In this document: positions 1-8,122 of the stretch, piece by piece
How the letters are laid out: each line of letters starts with the position of its first letter
Position numbering within the stretch: position 1 is the first letter of the stretch
Source: Methylophilaceae bacterium
GTDB taxonomy: Bacteria > Pseudomonadota > Gammaproteobacteria > Burkholderiales > Methylophilaceae
Reading direction: 5' to 3'
Length of the DNA: 19,034 nucleotides
Assembly (NCBI GenBank): GCA_017880825.1
Contig: JADGRN010000006.1
Span: forward strand, 1 to 19,034
Made by a program: the position numbers and the translations under genes
The notes under the pieces: generated by a model
Databases searched by the model: none
What the model saw: the letters and a program-made list of their open reading frames with translations, nothing else
Told to the model about the DNA's origin: nothing

Positions 1-224
1 CGCCAGGCGCACGACGCAGGTCGTACTGGACGTACAAAGCCAAGAAGTGCAACGCCGCGAGCGCTCATTCTTGACGCAACCCTTAAGGGACCGGCTTTGC
101 GGACGATCTGCGGTGTCAGGCCTCGCGCTAAGGGAATAACCATTAGCTGTCGCCTTCCTTGCATCTCATCCCGCAAAGCCGTTGTCGCGGCTATGTGGGA
201 CTTAATCAGAGGCTCCTTCAATAC
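1..224. repeat. Structured non-coding region with nested inverted repeats
   Basis: No convincing coding sequence is visible. The region holds a perfect 10-bp palindrome CCCTTAAGGG (80-89); an 11-bp perfect inverted repeat CGGCTTTGCGG (92-102) / CCGCAAAGCCG (171-181); inside that, a hairpin GCTAA (127-131) / TTAGC (143-147) with extra GG/CC pairing; and a small hairpin AGCCG (177-181) / CGGCT (188-192). Its right edge is the 22-bp motif found twice more in the window. Nested symmetry with a recurring edge resembles a short non-autonomous element or the end of one, probably continuing left of position 1. That identity is inference; no transposase is present. Confidence 0.45.
197..218 (+). repeat. 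22-bp dispersed repeat, copy 1
   Basis: The core is CTTAATCAGAGGCTCCTT, preceded by GGGA. The copy ends 6 bp before the ATG at 225. Its AGAGG (208-212) is the only Shine-Dalgarno-like sequence for the GH57 gene, at a long spacing of about 12 nt, so the repeat may supply the ribosome-binding site. Confidence 0.7.
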
Positions 225-1964
225 ATGTCGGTAAAACCCAAGCTTTACCTCAATCTTTACTGGCACATGCACCAACCCGATTATCGGGACGTACTGACTG
301 GTGAGTTTGTGCTGCCATGGACCTATCTCCACGCCATCAAGGATTACACCGATATGGCGTATCACCTGGAGGCTAATCCAGCCGCCTGTGCCACATTCAA
401 TTTTGTTCCGGTACTGCTGGATCAACTGGAAGATTACACGCGGCAATTTGCCGAGGGCAAGATACGCGATCCTTTGCTGGCCTTGCTGGCTGCGGATAAT
501 CTTGACCAAATCACAGCCGTGCAGCGGCAATTGATTTTTGAAAGCTGTTTTAAGAGTAACCATGAAAAAATGTTGGCGCCTTATGCACATTACCAACAGT
601 TGCTAACCGTGTTTAAGGCATTGGTAACACAGGGCGAAGAGGTACTGGATTACCTTTCTGGCCAATATCTGGCTGATCTGCTGGTTTGGTATCACCTGTC
701 CTGGACCGGTGAGAGTGTGCGTCGCAGCAGCACCCTGGTGAAGGGTCTGATGGAGAAAGGCCATGGCTATAGCCTGCAAGACCGTCAGGCCTTATTCAAA
801 CTCATCGGAAAGCTGATCACCGAGCTAATACCTCGCTACAAAAAACTACAGGATAGTGGACGCATCGAAATATCCACCACGCCGCATTACCATCCAATCT
901 TGCCATTATTGCTGGATTTTGATTGCGTGCGTGACGCGATGCCGGATGCTCCTTTGCCGGTTCACCCACAATACCCTGGCGGAACCTCGCGGGCTAAAGC
1001 GCATATTGAAAGCGCGCAAAAAAGTCATCTTCAGCGCTTTGATCAGGCTGCAAGCGGCATGTGGCCTGCTGAAGGCGGTGTTTCCCATGCCGCCTTGATG
1101 CTGATGGCCAAGCATGGGATAAGCTGGGCGGCTACCGGCGAGGGGGTGCTCACCAATAGCTTGCGCAAGCAATCCGGGGAAGAAAGTTTGCCGCCAAGGC
1201 AAGAGTATTTATACAAGCCTTACCGGATTACTGATAGCACGCATGAAATTATCGGATTTTTTCGTGACGACAATCTCTCCGATAAAATCGGTTTTGACTA
1301 CGCCAAATGGCTTGCTACTGATGCCGTCAAAGATTTTGTAGCAGAACTGGAACGCATACACAAAAACAGCAATCCTGAAGAGCATGCCGTGGTCAGCGTA
1401 ATTCTGGATGGCGAGAATGCGTGGGAATATTATCCATACAACGGCTACTATTTCCTCTCTGAGCTTTATGAAGCACTGGCTGGGCATCCACATATTGAGT
1501 TGACCACCTTCAGTGAAATTACTGGGCGTCTTAAAACCAAGCCTTCCAAAAAGAGTAAAAAAATCGGATTGGGCACTCTGACAACCATTTCTGCGGGTAG
1601 TTGGGTCTACGGCAGTTTCAGCACATGGATTGGTTCGCCCGATAAAAATCGTGGCTGGGATCTGCTTTGCGAGGCCAAAAAGAGTTATGACCAGATCGGG
1701 CAGGAAGGCATACTGAACAAGGCCGAAATCGCAGCGGCTGAGCGGCAGCTTTCAATTTGCGAGGGGTCTGACTGGTTTTGGTGGTTTGGCGACTATAACC
1801 CATCGCACAGCGTGGAAAGCTTTGACCGCCTTTACCGCCGCAATCTTACCAATCTCTATCACCTGCTCAAACTGCCTATGCCCGATGAGCTCAATCAGCC
1901 AATCAGCAAGGGCCATGGGCATCCTGCTGCGGGTGGCACCATGCGGCGAGGAAGCGAAGAATGA
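225..1964 (+). CDS. GH57 glycoside hydrolase, amylopullulanase/alpha-amylase-like
   Basis: This is a 580-residue retaining alpha-glucanase of family GH57, expected to hydrolyse alpha-1,4 and perhaps alpha-1,6 bonds of glycogen or maltodextrin in the cytoplasm; no signal peptide is seen. Visible family motifs are HMHQP (residues 14-18, region 1), GRIEIS near 213-218 (region 2), GMWPAEGG with candidate nucleophile E283 (region 3), LDGENAWE with candidate acid/base D395 (region 4), and a Trp-rich C-terminal part (WFWWFGDYNPS). The WPAE and DGEN variants match the amylopullulanase-like GH57 branch, not the glucanotransferase branch. ATG 225 was chosen because the family homology begins at once (MSVKPKLYLNLYWHMHQP); an earlier in-frame start at 159 would add residues encoded by the structured repeat region. 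It is first in an apparent three-gene operon, 40 bp before the next gene. Substrate specificity cannot be read from sequence. Confidence 0.88.
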   Translation: MSVKPKLYLNLYWHMHQPDYRDVLTGEFVLPWTYLHAIKDYTDMAYHLEANPAACATFNFVPVLLDQLEDYTRQFAEGKIRDPLLALLAADNLDQITAVQRQLIFESCFKSNHEKMLAPYAHYQQLLTVFKALVTQGEEVLDYLSGQYLADLLVWYHLSWTGESVRRSSTLVKGLMEKGHGYSLQDRQALFKLIGKLITELIPRYKKLQDSGRIEISTTPHYHPILPLLLDFDCVRDAMPDAPLPVHPQYPGGTSRAKAHIESAQKSHLQRFDQAASGMWPAEGGVSHAALMLMAKHGISWAATGEGVLTNSLRKQSGEESLPPRQEYLYKPYRITDSTHEIIGFFRDDNLSDKIGFDYAKWLATDAVKDFVAELERIHKNSNPEEHAVVSVILDGENAWEYYPYNGYYFLSELYEALAGHPHIELTTFSEITGRLKTKPSKKSKKIGLGTLTTISAGSWVYGSFSTWIGSPDKNRGWDLLCEAKKSYDQIGQEGILNKAEIAAAERQLSICEGSDWFWWFGDYNPSHSVESFDRLYRRNLTNLYHLLKLPMPDELNQPISKGHGHPAAGGTMRRGSEE

Positions 1965-2004
1965 CTGTTGTGATTATTAATTTTGATAGCGCGAGAAAAT
2001 AGAC

Positions 2005-4014
2005 TTGGCTAAAACTGTTGCATTGTTACTTGGCGTCCATGCCCATCAACCAGTCGGTAATTTCACCAGCGTGCTGGACGATGCACACGCGCGCTGTTAC
2101 GGCCCCTTCTTACGCGTGTTGCACCAATATCCAGATTTCCGCTTTGCCATTCATATCAGCGGTTGGCTACTGGATTACATGCTGGCGCATTATCCCGAGG
2201 ATATGGCGCTACTCAAGGAAATGGTGCAGCGCGAACAGGCAGAATTATTTGGCGGCGGTTTCACCGAGCCAGTGCTGGCCGCTATTCCTACGCATGACCG
2301 GGTAGGGCAGATTACACGACTGTCGGATCATCTGCAGCGGCATTTTGATCAGCGGCCACAGGGCGCATGGCTGACCGAACGAGTGTGGGAATCAACAGTG
2401 GTACCAGCATTGGTGGATTGCGGCATAAGTTATGTTACGGTGGATGACTACCACTTTATGTGCACCGGGCAGCAGACTGACACGCTCAATGGCTATTTTA
2501 CTACCGAGGAAGATGGCCGCAGGCTGGACCTTTTCCCGATTTCCGAAGCTTTGCGCTATCGTCTGCCATTCTCGCCGGCGCATGAAGTGATTGAGTATCT
2601 TGAAAGCCAGGCTGACGAGAACGGGCAAGCAGCTGCCATCTATTTCGATGACATCGAAAAATTCGGCATCTGGCCTGAAACCTACGAATGGGTCTATGAA
2701 CGAGGCTGGCTCAAGGATTTCATCGAGGGTGTGCTGAATTCTCCGGTGATTAAACCGATGCGCTATAGCGACTACCACGCCATGGCCAAAACCCATGGCG
2801 TGGTCTATCTGCCAACGGCGTCCTATATCGAAATGAACGAATGGACTTTGCCTGTGCCAGCCGCGCACCATTACGCTGATTTTGTGGAGCAGGAAAAACA
2901 CGCTAATCGCTACGAACTAACCAAACCCTATGTCCGTGGCGGCATCTGGCGTAATTTCTTCATGCGCTATCCGGAATCGAACTGGATGCACAAGCGTATG
3001 TTGAGCTTATCCAGCCGCTATCACGCGTTGCCGGACAACCAGAAAACACCGGAAATGCTGGATGCGCTGTACCGCGGCCAAGCTAATGATGCGTATTGGC
3101 ATGGTTTGTTTGGTGGACTGTATCTGCCGCATCTGCGCCGTGCTATATACAACGCGATACTGGAGTTGGAAAAGCTGATGGATGCGATCGCAAAACGGCC
3201 GTCAAGAGTATTGCAGGATCTGGATATGGATGGTTGCGACGAAGTTTTTCTGCAAAATGGTGCATTACAGGCAGTGGTGAAGTTGGATGGTTCGGCTTCC
3301 ATCTGTGAATTTGATAGCTACCGCTTGCAGCATAATTTTGGCGACACCCTGACGCGTCAGACCGAACACTACCACCGCAAGGTGCATGCCAAAGAGGTCC
3401 GGCCACGAAGTGGCGAAGGCATCGCCAATCCCCATGAGCGCATGAGTTTCAAGCATGACATCACTACCCAGGATCTGGCGGTGGACACTTATCGCAAGAC
3501 ATTATTCCGCGATTTCTGGGTGGCCGAGGACGGCACCACACAGGCTTTGGACTATCGTCGTCCAGCAGCGGGCAAAACAGCAGTGGATTTTCGCTCGGCT
3601 ATACTGGGCGGCGAAGTGCGCAAGAATATTGCGCTTGATAACAACAGGTTGAATGTTAGTTATCAATTCAGCAAAATGCCAGAGACTGGTACATTCAAAG
3701 TTGAAATCAATCTGGCTATGCCGAGCTGCGATGGCCCTGCGGGGCGCTTCCGCATCGGCAAAAACATTCCCGGCGGTTTTGGTCAGCCGATAGTAATGCA
3801 ATTGTTACAAGAGATCGCACTGGAAGACGAAGTGCTGGGCGGTGCGCTCAATTTGACTACCAGTGTTCCCTGCCAGTTTAAAAGTCGCCCGCATTTCAGC
3901 GTGTCGCAATCAGAAGCCGGATTTGAAAAGATCATGCAGGCAGTAACCTTGAAGTTGGAATGGCCAGCCAAAGCCTTGAAGGATGGTTTGTTAATTAAAT
4001 TAGAAGTTATATAA
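2005..4014 (+). CDS. GH57 4-alpha-glucanotransferase / alpha-amylase with C-terminal beta-domains
   Basis: This 669-residue protein closely matches the Thermococcus litoralis 4-alpha-glucanotransferase type (about 659 residues): a GH57 catalytic barrel, then a helical DUF1925-like segment and a beta-rich DUF1926-like domain. All five conserved GH57 regions are visible: HAHQP (12-16), AELFGGGFTEP (79-89), AWLTERVWE (121-129, nucleophile E125), FDDIEKFG (214-221, acid/base D216) and GQANDAYWHG (358-367). It should transfer or hydrolyse alpha-1,4-glucan segments in the cytoplasm; no signal peptide is seen. The start is TTG: an in-frame TAG at 1987 precludes anything earlier, and the next Met falls after region 1. 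A purine-rich GAGAA lies about 8 nt upstream. It sits between another GH57 enzyme and a sugar kinase, consistent with glycogen or maltodextrin breakdown. Transferase versus amylase activity is unresolved. Confidence 0.9.
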   Translation: MAKTVALLLGVHAHQPVGNFTSVLDDAHARCYGPFLRVLHQYPDFRFAIHISGWLLDYMLAHYPEDMALLKEMVQREQAELFGGGFTEPVLAAIPTHDRVGQITRLSDHLQRHFDQRPQGAWLTERVWESTVVPALVDCGISYVTVDDYHFMCTGQQTDTLNGYFTTEEDGRRLDLFPISEALRYRLPFSPAHEVIEYLESQADENGQAAAIYFDDIEKFGIWPETYEWVYERGWLKDFIEGVLNSPVIKPMRYSDYHAMAKTHGVVYLPTASYIEMNEWTLPVPAAHHYADFVEQEKHANRYELTKPYVRGGIWRNFFMRYPESNWMHKRMLSLSSRYHALPDNQKTPEMLDALYRGQANDAYWHGLFGGLYLPHLRRAIYNAILELEKLMDAIAKRPSRVLQDLDMDGCDEVFLQNGALQAVVKLDGSASICEFDSYRLQHNFGDTLTRQTEHYHRKVHAKEVRPRSGEGIANPHERMSFKHDITTQDLAVDTYRKTLFRDFWVAEDGTTQALDYRRPAAGKTAVDFRSAILGGEVRKNIALDNNRLNVSYQFSKMPETGTFKVEINLAMPSCDGPAGRFRIGKNIPGGFGQPIVMQLLQEIALEDEVLGGALNLTTSVPCQFKSRPHFSVSQSEAGFEKIMQAVTLKLEWPAKALKDGLLIKLEVI

Positions 4015-4046
4015 ATCAACAGCATATAGTTTTTACTTGATGTTAA

Positions 4047-4994
4047 ATGTTAGATAAAATACTTTCATCACCTGCTCTATTGCTGGGTGCCGATGTCGGG
4101 GGCACCAACCTGCGTCTGGGCTTGGTTGACGGCATGGAAGTGGTTTGGGGAAAACGTTTTCACGCCGACTTTTCAGGCTTATGCAAGACACACCCCGCGG
4201 ATTTTGCCTGGCATGAAATTATCCGCATTACCAGCGCTGCAATGAATGAAGCGCTGCAACAATTTTCGCAAATTACCGCAGTCGGCATCGGTTTCCCAGG
4301 ATTCATTGATCCCAACAATGGGCATGTTAGCCAATCACCTAATCTACCGGGTTTACGCGATGTGGATTTGGCAGGGGACTTGGCAAAAGCCATCAATCGA
4401 CCAGTCGTCGTCGAAAATGACGCGCTGGCGGCAGCCTACGGCGAATTCCGCTTAGCCCAGAGTAGCACTATAAATAACGACCTGATTTATATCGGCCTTG
4501 GCACTGGCGTAGGTGGTGGTCTGATACATGCTAATCAACCATTTGCCGGACAGCATGGAGTTGCAATGGAAATCGGCCATCTCATTGTTGAGCCTGGCGG
4601 TAGAACTTGTGGCTGTGGTAATCATGGCTGTATGGAGCAATACGCTTCAGCCTCTGGCGTAACTATCAGCTATGCGGAGTTAAGCGGCCAAAAAGCCAAT
4701 GCCGACGAAATTGCAGCACTGGCAAAAGCTGGCGATAAACATGCACTGGCGGCCTACATCATGGCCGGGGACAAGCTGGCACAAGGCTTGGCGCATATTC
4801 TTAAAGTGGTTGATGTTGGCCAGGTCATTATTGGAGGAGGCGTTAGTCAGGCCTGGGGTTTGATGCAGAAAACTTTTGATCAACGCTTGCAGACTGATCT
4901 CATCCCGGTATTGCGCGACAAAATCACCATCAAGATTTCCAGTAACGGTGACCAGGCTGGCATCATAGGCGCAGCTCTGCTTGCTGCTATTTAG
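4047..4994 (+). CDS. ROK-family sugar kinase, probable glucokinase
   Basis: This is a 315-residue ROK kinase (repressor/ORF/kinase family). It shows the phosphate-binding motif GADVGGTNLRLG (14-25), IGFPGFID (81-88), catalytic Asp D125 in VVENDALAA, GLGTGVGGGLI (150-160), EIGH (175-178) and the zinc motif CGCGNHGCME (188-197), with ligands H178, C188, C190 and C195. It has no N-terminal DNA-binding domain, so it is an enzyme and not an NagC/Mlc-type repressor. It would phosphorylate glucose released by the two upstream GH57 enzymes, feeding glycolysis; N-acetylglucosamine or fructose kinase activity cannot be excluded on motifs. It starts 32 bp after the glucanotransferase with a poor ribosome-binding site. 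Its TAG stop overlaps the stop of convergent queG by 4 bp. Confidence 0.88.
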   Translation: MLDKILSSPALLLGADVGGTNLRLGLVDGMEVVWGKRFHADFSGLCKTHPADFAWHEIIRITSAAMNEALQQFSQITAVGIGFPGFIDPNNGHVSQSPNLPGLRDVDLAGDLAKAINRPVVVENDALAAAYGEFRLAQSSTINNDLIYIGLGTGVGGGLIHANQPFAGQHGVAMEIGHLIVEPGGRTCGCGNHGCMEQYASASGVTISYAELSGQKANADEIAALAKAGDKHALAAYIMAGDKLAQGLAHILKVVDVGQVIIGGGVSQAWGLMQKTFDQRLQTDLIPVLRDKITIKISSNGDQAGIIGAALLAAI

Positions 4995-6058
4995 GTCGTC
5001 TGGCCATGCCGAGCCAATGCCCAGCATACATGTTCACGCACCAATTCTGAAGCATCATCAGCCCGACTTTGCAGTACAGTTATAATCTCCGGTGTGGTTG
5101 GTGCATTACCCAGACCTACCGCCAGATTACGCAGCCATTGACTATAACCAATTCGTAAAATCGCGCTACCAGCCATATTGCGTTTGAAGGTCCCTTCATC
5201 CCAGGCAAACAGTGTGGTCAGACTGATATCGTCCAGGCCATGCCGCACATGGAAATCAGCCTCATCAGTGAGTTGCGCAAAGCGGTTCCAGGGGCAGGTA
5301 AGCTGGCAATCGTCGCAGCCATAGACTCTATTACCTATCAGTGGCCGCAAGTCTTCCGGAATGTTGTCTTTGAGTTCGATGGTCAGATAAGAGATGCAGC
5401 GCCGCGCATCAACTTCATAAGGTGCAACAATCGCTTGGGTTGGGCAGATATCCATGCATGCAGTACAAGTTCCACAGTGGTTTTGGCCGGCGGTATCTAC
5501 GGCTAATGGCAGGTCGGTATAGATTTCACCGAGAAAGAAGAAGGAGCCAGTTTCACGCGATAGCAGCAGGGTGTGCTTGCCGCGCCAGCCCAGCCCAGCC
5601 TTCTCGGCCAGCTCAACTTCCAGCACCGGCGCGCTATCGGTGAATACGCGATAACCAAACTCACCGACATGCTCTGCAATCCGATCACAGAGTTTTTGCA
5701 GACGCTGGCGCAGCACTTTGTGATAATCCCGCCCCAGTGCATAGCGCGAAATAAAAGCCAGGTCGCCATTGTTCATGACATCGAAGCTATCGCGTGCATT
5801 CGGCGGCAGATAATCCAGCCGCGCAGAAATCACCCGCAGCGTACCCGGTACCAATTGCGCCGGACGCGTGCGTTTGTCGCCATGTTTTGCCATATAATTC
5901 ATGGCACCATGAAAACCCTTCGCTATCCATTGCCTATGGCGTGTCTCCGCCGCGCTCAGGTCAGTATCCGCAATGCCGATCTGGCTGAAGCCAAGCTCTG
6001 TTCCCCAGCGTTTGATGTCGTCCGCCAGGCTTTGCGGGTCGTTTAGAGTTTGATTCAT
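4991..6058 (-). CDS. queG: Epoxyqueuosine reductase QueG
   Basis: QueG catalyses the last step of queuosine synthesis: cobalamin-dependent reduction of epoxyqueuosine to queuosine in tRNA anticodons. Using numbering from the alternative start at 6067 (358 residues), the protein shows the DUF1730 N-terminal domain, a candidate proton donor D144 in VFTDSAPVLE, two 4Fe-4S clusters from CGTCTACMDICP (C198, C201, C204, C208) plus C224 and CDDCQLTCPWN (C251, C254, C258), and a short HEAT-like C-terminus. The length is typical. ATG 6058 gives 355 residues and abuts the tsaE start; ATG 6067 would add three residues. Neither has a clear Shine-Dalgarno sequence. It is divergent from tsaE with no spacer, so its promoter must lie inside tsaE. 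Confidence 0.95.
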   Translation of the reverse strand: MNQTLNDPQSLADDIKRWGTELGFSQIGIADTDLSAAETRHRQWIAKGFHGAMNYMAKHGDKRTRPAQLVPGTLRVISARLDYLPPNARDSFDVMNNGDLAFISRYALGRDYHKVLRQRLQKLCDRIAEHVGEFGYRVFTDSAPVLEVELAEKAGLGWRGKHTLLLSRETGSFFFLGEIYTDLPLAVDTAGQNHCGTCTACMDICPTQAIVAPYEVDARRCISYLTIELKDNIPEDLRPLIGNRVYGCDDCQLTCPWNRFAQLTDEADFHVRHGLDDISLTTLFAWDEGTFKRNMAGSAILRIGYSQWLRNLAVGLGNAPTTPEIITVLQSRADDASELVREHVCWALARHGQTT

Positions 6059-6520
6059 ATGGGGCATGATATTACACTCGATCTGGCCGATGAAGCCGCC
6101 ACGCTTGCATTAGGTGCGCGCTTAAGCAAAGTAGTGGCGGCAGGAATGGCCATCTATCTGCATGGCAACCTAGGGGCGGGCAAAACTACGCTGGTGCGCG
6201 GCTTGCTGCACGCCATGGGGCATGTGGGCAAGGTCAAAAGCCCGACCTATACGCTGGTCGAGCCTTATACACTGGGGCCGCTGACAGTCTATCACTTCGA
6301 TCTGTACCGTTTTGCTGACCCCGAGGAATGGGATGCGGCAGGGTTTCGTGACTACTTCAATCCACTAGCGTTATGTTTGGTAGAATGGCCGGAGCAGGCT
6401 GGGGATTTGTTACCATTCCCGGACATTGATATATACATATCGCCCCGGGCGGATGGCCGTAAAGCCAGCCTGTTTGCCAATACAACTGCTGGAGCGCAAT
6501 GTCTAGAACGTTTTTCGTAA
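6059..6520 (+). CDS. tsaE: tRNA threonylcarbamoyladenosine ATPase TsaE
   Basis: TsaE is the ATPase that works with TsaD and TsaB to make t6A at position 37 of ANN-decoding tRNAs. The 153-residue protein has Walker A GNLGAGKT (36-43) followed by TLVRG, the family motif SPTYTLVEPY, HFDLYRF..PEEW and the Trp-containing LVEWPEQAG. The length is normal. ATG 6059 begins directly at the edge of the queG start codon in a CATATG; a TTG at 6050 in the same frame is less likely. It overlaps the following amidase gene by 22 bp, giving the tsaE-amidase order common in proteobacteria and probable translational coupling. Confidence 0.95.
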   Translation: MGHDITLDLADEAATLALGARLSKVVAAGMAIYLHGNLGAGKTTLVRGLLHAMGHVGKVKSPTYTLVEPYTLGPLTVYHFDLYRFADPEEWDAAGFRDYFNPLALCLVEWPEQAGDLLPFPDIDIYISPRADGRKASLFANTTAGAQCLERFS

Positions 6521-7941
6521 TGCTGGTCTTGGCTGTAGGCCTGAGCCTCTCTGCTCTGGCGCAGGCGGCAGTCGTTGTTAGCGCTGCGCGCGTCTGGCCT
6601 GCCGCCGATTACACCCGCATTACTCTCGAATCCGCCAAGCCCATTACGCAAAATATGGTGATGTTGAAAAATCCAGACAGGCTGGTATTGGACTTGCAGG
6701 ATGTTGAACTGAATACCATACTCAAAACGCTGACCGACAAGATTTCATCCAGCGATCCGTACATCAAACAGGTGCGCGTTGCCAACTTCAGGCCTGGCGT
6801 GGTACGGCTGGTAGTTGATCTCAAAGCCGAAATCAAACCGCAGATTTTCGCTTTACCACCTGCGGGCGAATATAAATATCGGCTGGTGCTGGATATTTAC
6901 CCGGCACAGGATCCCTTGATGGCTATGCTTGAACAGCGCGACAAGTCGCCTGCCGGCAGTCGTGAAAGCGCTCCCGCGCATGAACAGCAAGCGACACTGG
7001 CCACTCCGTCAGAGCCGCCTCTGCCACCAACAACAGAACCAACAAAACCTGCAGAACTGGTAAAACTTCCAGAACCAGTAAAAACAGCAGAACAGGCCAA
7101 GCCTATCGAGCAAGCCAACCCGGCAGAACCCACAGCAGTGGCCGAGCCGTCACTTGCTGCGCAGTTGCCCCCGGCGCCAGTATTCACACCTATACCGGTT
7201 AAACCTCTCAACAAGGAGGATGGGACGCGCGTGATTACCATTGCGATAGATGCTGGTCACGGCGGCGAAGACCCAGGTGCGAGAGGGGCTAACGGTAGCC
7301 ATGAAAAGGATATCACGCTGGCAGTAGCCAAGAAGCTCAAGGTCGTAGTGGATGCCGAACCCAATATGCGTGGCGTGCTGACGCGCGATGGCGATTATTT
7401 CATCCCACTGCATGGCCGCGTCGTCAAGGCACGCAAACTGCAATCTGATTTATTCGTCTCGATTCATGCCGATGCTTTTATCCGGCCCGATGCGCGCGGT
7501 TCTTCAGTGTTTGCCCTGTCCGAACGAGGCGCTACCAGTGCCTCAGCGCGCTATCTGGCCAAACAGGAAAATGAGTCCGACTTGATCGGCGGCGTCAGCC
7601 TCGACGGCAAAGAGCCTTATTTAGCCAGGACACTGCTGGATCTCTCGCAAACCGCTACCATCAACGATAGCCTCAAGCTGGGTAAAGCGGTGCTTGGTAA
7701 TCTCGGGCAGATAAACAGCCTGCATAAGGGCGCTGTCGAGCAAGCCGGTTTCGCCGTGCTTAAATCGCCGGATATTCCTTCCATTCTGGTTGAGACCGCC
7801 TTCATCAGTAATCCGGAGGAAGAACGCAAGCTTAATGACGAGGAATATCAGGAAAAGCTGGTCAATGCTATTCTGGCAGGCATCAAAAAATACTTCGCCA
7901 GCAATCCACCGTTGGCCAAATCGAAAATGGCGCGGGAATAG
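6499..7941 (+). CDS. amiC: N-acetylmuramoyl-L-alanine amidase with AMIN domain (AmiB/AmiC type)
   Basis: This is a periplasmic zinc amidase that cuts the MurNAc-L-Ala bond to split septal peptidoglycan during cell separation, normally activated by EnvC/NlpD-type LytM factors. The 480-residue protein has a Sec signal peptide (1-23, ending ALAQAA), an AMIN domain (about 25-135) for septal targeting, a Pro/Glu/Ala/Lys-rich linker (about 150-240) and an Amidase_3 domain (245-467). Zinc ligands and catalytic residues are H254 in DAGHGG, E269, H323 in SIHADA and E432 in VETAFISN. It starts inside tsaE with GGAG four bases before the ATG. It has no LysM domain, so the C-type name is by general similarity; AmiB is an alternative. 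Confidence 0.92.
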   Translation: MSRTFFVMLVLAVGLSLSALAQAAVVVSAARVWPAADYTRITLESAKPITQNMVMLKNPDRLVLDLQDVELNTILKTLTDKISSSDPYIKQVRVANFRPGVVRLVVDLKAEIKPQIFALPPAGEYKYRLVLDIYPAQDPLMAMLEQRDKSPAGSRESAPAHEQQATLATPSEPPLPPTTEPTKPAELVKLPEPVKTAEQAKPIEQANPAEPTAVAEPSLAAQLPPAPVFTPIPVKPLNKEDGTRVITIAIDAGHGGEDPGARGANGSHEKDITLAVAKKLKVVVDAEPNMRGVLTRDGDYFIPLHGRVVKARKLQSDLFVSIHADAFIRPDARGSSVFALSERGATSASARYLAKQENESDLIGGVSLDGKEPYLARTLLDLSQTATINDSLKLGKAVLGNLGQINSLHKGAVEQAGFAVLKSPDIPSILVETAFISNPEEERKLNDEEYQEKLVNAILAGIKKYFASNPPLAKSKMARE

Positions 7942-8122
7942 GTCTTTATTTTAAATAAAATCAGGTATATAGATTATAACAAGTTGGGCTTGCTGATTAT
8001 AGGAAGGCTCTGTCTCTATATGGCAGGATTTCCACGCAAACTCTCTCTCATGGACTTCTTTAAGAAAATAATGCCCGGGAGCTCAAGCTCAGAACAAAGT
8101 GTGTATTAAGGACAAATTAGCG

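Noticed and set aside
159..224. In-frame upstream ATG at 159 extending the first GH57 protein by 22 residues
   Set aside because: These codons lie in the structured repeat region, and family similarity starts at ATG 225.
2392..2901. 169-codon minus-strand open frame inside the glucanotransferase gene
   Set aside because: It lies entirely antisense to a well-supported GH57 gene, and its translation resembles no family I know.
4047..4994. ROK protein as a transcriptional repressor (NagC/Mlc/XylR type)
   Set aside because: It has no N-terminal helix-turn-helix; 315 residues beginning directly with the phosphate-binding motif indicate a kinase.
7947..7961. TTTATTTTAAATAAA as the amiC terminator
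   Set aside because: It has no G or C in the stem and no following T-run, so the hairpin would be unstable.
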